DNA of 7,164 bases from NCBI GenBank assembly GCA_929200485.1, contig CAKMZU010000002.1:24023-31186 (forward strand). The letters are read 5' to 3'. The stretch comes from an uncultured Gammaproteobacteria bacterium. GTDB taxonomy: Bacteria; Pseudomonadota; Gammaproteobacteria; Pseudomonadales; DT-91. The notes under the pieces are model-generated. The model had not been told where the DNA came from, searched no databases, and worked only from the letters and a program-made list of their open reading frames with translations. Shown one piece after another: positions 6,578 through 7,164 of the stretch; within the stretch, counting starts at the first letter, position 1; each line of letters starts with the position of its first letter. The position numbers were made by a program, and so were the translations under genes.

Positions 6578-7084
6578 ATGTTGTCAGATCAGCAAATCGC
6601 CGTTATCACGGAACAAATCGGCAGGACGCCTAGAGGGGCTGTATGCGTTGCAGCAGCTAGCGCTAATGGTATTCCTTTATCCTTGCAAATGCGCTCAGTG
6701 GTTGATGGTAAACCTTTTCCTACCCTTTATTGGCTAACCTCGAAAACACTGTATAAAGCCATTGCTTCGCTTGAAACGCAGGGCTTGGTAAAAGAACTCG
6801 AACAAAAGCTCGGTGAGGATTCAACATTCATGAATGCCTACCTTGATGATCAGCAACGCTATATTCAATCAAGAAATGAAAAAATGGCGCCAGAAGATAA
6901 AGTAATTCTTGAAAAAACAAGGCTTTTGGAAAAATTTCAGCGCCTTGGTATAGGCGGCTTGGCGAATTTACAGCAAATCCGTTGCCTCCATATGCAATAT
7001 GCCTTTCATTTGGCAGAAGGGAGTATTTTAGGCGAATATATGGATGCCCACTATGGTCTTGCAGACCTTGAAATAAAGACGTGA
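6578..7084 (+). CDS. DUF501 family protein
   Basis: The 168-residue protein resembles the DUF501 family, best known from actinobacteria, where members often lie near cell-division and exopolyphosphatase genes; biochemical function is unknown. Family marks, numbered from the ATG at 6578, are GRTPRG (15-20), the FPTLYWLT block (47-54) and the Cys136-Leu-His138 motif in the last third. The cysteine pair after the first strand that I recall from actinobacterial members is replaced here by a Ser/Asn stretch (26-32). No signal peptide or membrane helix is seen. I chose ATG 6578 over the in-frame TTG at 6566 because GGGA at 6568-6571 would serve as its ribosome binding site and the TTG lies right after the terminator T tract. 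No independent promoter is visible, so it may depend on read-through or on a promoter inside the upstream gene. Confidence 0.8.
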   Translation: MLSDQQIAVITEQIGRTPRGAVCVAAASANGIPLSLQMRSVVDGKPFPTLYWLTSKTLYKAIASLETQGLVKELEQKLGEDSTFMNAYLDDQQRYIQSRNEKMAPEDKVILEKTRLLEKFQRLGIGGLANLQQIRCLHMQYAFHLAEGSILGEYMDAHYGLADLEIKT

Positions 7085-7164
7085 TTTAACTCAACCAAGA
7101 AAATTAACGAATTTTTATTCATTACCAATAATTGTTGAATGGGGAAAAATTACAGAATAACGAG
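7085..7164. other. AT-rich non-coding tail
   Basis: This 80-base stretch follows the DUF501 stop codon and is very AT-rich. I see no terminator with a stable stem, no convincing promoter and no start codon with a good ribosome binding site. It probably leads to a gene beyond the window. Confidence 0.5.

Overview
The window looks like ordinary chromosomal DNA from a gammaproteobacterium. GC is in the mid-40s percent by eye, genes are tightly packed, starts have bacterial ribosome binding sites, and there is one clear Rho-independent terminator. A marine lineage of the Kangiella/Oceanospirillales kind would fit the protein types and base composition, but this is inferred from general impression and is not proven. 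No tRNA, rRNA, CRISPR, insertion sequence, prophage or integrase signal was found.

Layout. Bases 1-269 are non-coding and hold several short inverted repeats. Bases 272-1625 on the minus strand are pabB, the chorismate-aminating subunit of aminodeoxychorismate synthase (folate pathway). Bases 1626-1917 form a divergent intergenic region with a good sigma70-type promoter for the rightward genes, a weaker one for pabB, an operator-like palindrome and a possible leader hairpin. Bases 1918-3648 encode a carboxyltransferase (CT) of the acyl-CoA carboxylase beta type. After 26 bases follows a GTG-started gene (3675-6509) that joins a strongly divergent biotin carboxylase (BC), a middle segment of unknown fold and a biotinyl (BCCP) domain. 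A terminator at 6531-6554 closes this two-gene operon. A DUF501 gene starts almost inside the terminator tail (6578-7084). The last 80 bases hold no recognisable gene.

How it works together. The two central genes contain everything needed for a complete two-subunit biotin-dependent carboxylase. The BC domain uses ATP and bicarbonate to carboxylate the biotin on Lys881, and the CT subunit passes the carboxyl group to an acyl-CoA. The catalytic residues known from E. coli AccC can all be matched. However, the BC domain carries about 120 residues of extra insertions, two ATP-pocket positions differ, the biotinyl domain has an AccB-like thumb, and the CT position that sets acyl-CoA preference in Streptomyces enzymes is Ala. 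The substrate therefore cannot be read directly; an acetyl-CoA carboxylase-like role is the best guess. This carboxylase is the most interesting part of the window. pabB and the DUF501 gene show no obvious functional link to it.
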